Of a stretch of 5,656 nucleotides of DNA, positions 5,429-5,656 are shown piece after piece (position 1 is the first letter of the stretch; each line of letters begins with the position of its first letter). Made by a program: the position numbers and the translations under genes. Location: NCBI GenBank assembly GCA_011046175.1, contig DSBB01000519.1, positions 1 to 5,656 on the forward strand, written 5' to 3'. This stretch comes from Candidatus Hydrogenedentota bacterium. GTDB taxonomy: Bacteria; Hydrogenedentota; Hydrogenedentia; Hydrogenedentales; CAITNO01. The notes below the pieces were generated by a model. The model had not been told where the DNA came from, searched no databases, and saw only the letters and a program-made list of their open reading frames with translations.

Positions 5429-5656
5429 ATGATTATTGCCATAGGTTCGGACCATGCGGGTTATGAGGGCGACACACCCTATAAACCCGAATTGCAACGC
5501 TATGTGGCGTCTCTCGGCTACGAAATCGTTGATTGCGGCGCCAACGGCGAAGCGTCGGTGGACTACCCCGACTTTGCCGACGCCGTTTGCAAGACGATGC
5601 TGGACGGCCGCGCGCAACGCGGTGTTTTGTTGTGCGGAACAGGCATTGGCATGAGC
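5429..5656 (+). CDS. rpiB: Ribose-5-phosphate isomerase B, 3' partial
   Basis: The first 76 codons of a RpiB/LacAB-family sugar-phosphate isomerase, which interconverts ribose 5-phosphate and ribulose 5-phosphate in the pentose phosphate pathway. The reading frame is intact to the window edge; the family is about 140-155 residues, so roughly half is present. Visible motifs: GSDHAGYE (6-13, with D8 and H9 in the phosphate/substrate site), VDYPDFA (44-50), and LLCGTGIGMS (67-76), where C69 corresponds to the catalytic Cys66 of E. coli RpiB. Between DHAG and the first conserved Gly-rich turn it is about four residues longer than E. coli RpiB (segment GDTPYKPEL). It lies 14 nt after tsaC. Confidence 0.96.
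   Translation, partial: MIIAIGSDHAGYEGDTPYKPELQRYVASLGYEIVDCGANGEASVDYPDFADAVCKTMLDGRAQRGVLLCGTGIGMS

Overview
The window is gene-dense, all on the + strand, moderately GC-rich, and reads as a bacterial chromosome segment. Shine-Dalgarno-type sites precede several starts, the genes are tightly packed, and there is no sign of phage, transposon, CRISPR, tRNA or rRNA. A C-terminal processing protease with an N-terminal membrane segment, plus an inner-membrane protein with an exported leucine-rich domain, suggests a Gram-negative envelope. The taxon cannot be fixed from the sequence. The Gln/Pro-rich low-complexity protein combined with LRRs resembles what is often seen in uncultured PVC-superphylum or Hydrogenedentota-like genomes, but that is only an impression.

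Region 1 (1-1773) is the 3' part of a large gene of unknown function. Its order is: a Gln-rich array of 16-residue repeats that runs off the left edge, a perfect 12-residue Pro/Gln duplication, a long acidic Pro-rich linker, one transmembrane helix, and a C-terminal region built from a duplicated strand-rich module plus a short leucine-rich-repeat array. This is the only part of the window that looks unusual.

Region 2 (1774-1993) is a 220-nt leader with no convincing gene, holding one short hairpin and a 10-bp palindrome.

Region 3 (1994-5656) is a compact run of five recognisable housekeeping genes: ctpA (PDZ/S41 protease), rph (RNase PH, tRNA 3' trimming), rdgB (dITP/XTP pyrophosphatase, nucleotide-pool cleaning), tsaC/ywlC (threonylcarbamoyl-AMP synthase for tRNA t6A) and rpiB (ribose-5-phosphate isomerase B, cut by the right edge). 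Gaps are 22 nt, -8 nt, -4 nt and 14 nt, so co-transcription and translational coupling are likely. The common theme is tRNA maturation and modification with nucleotide and pentose metabolism, preceded by an envelope protease.

I see no strong candidate for a new multi-gene system. The best leads are the architecture and repeat evolution of the first protein and its position beside a PDZ protease.
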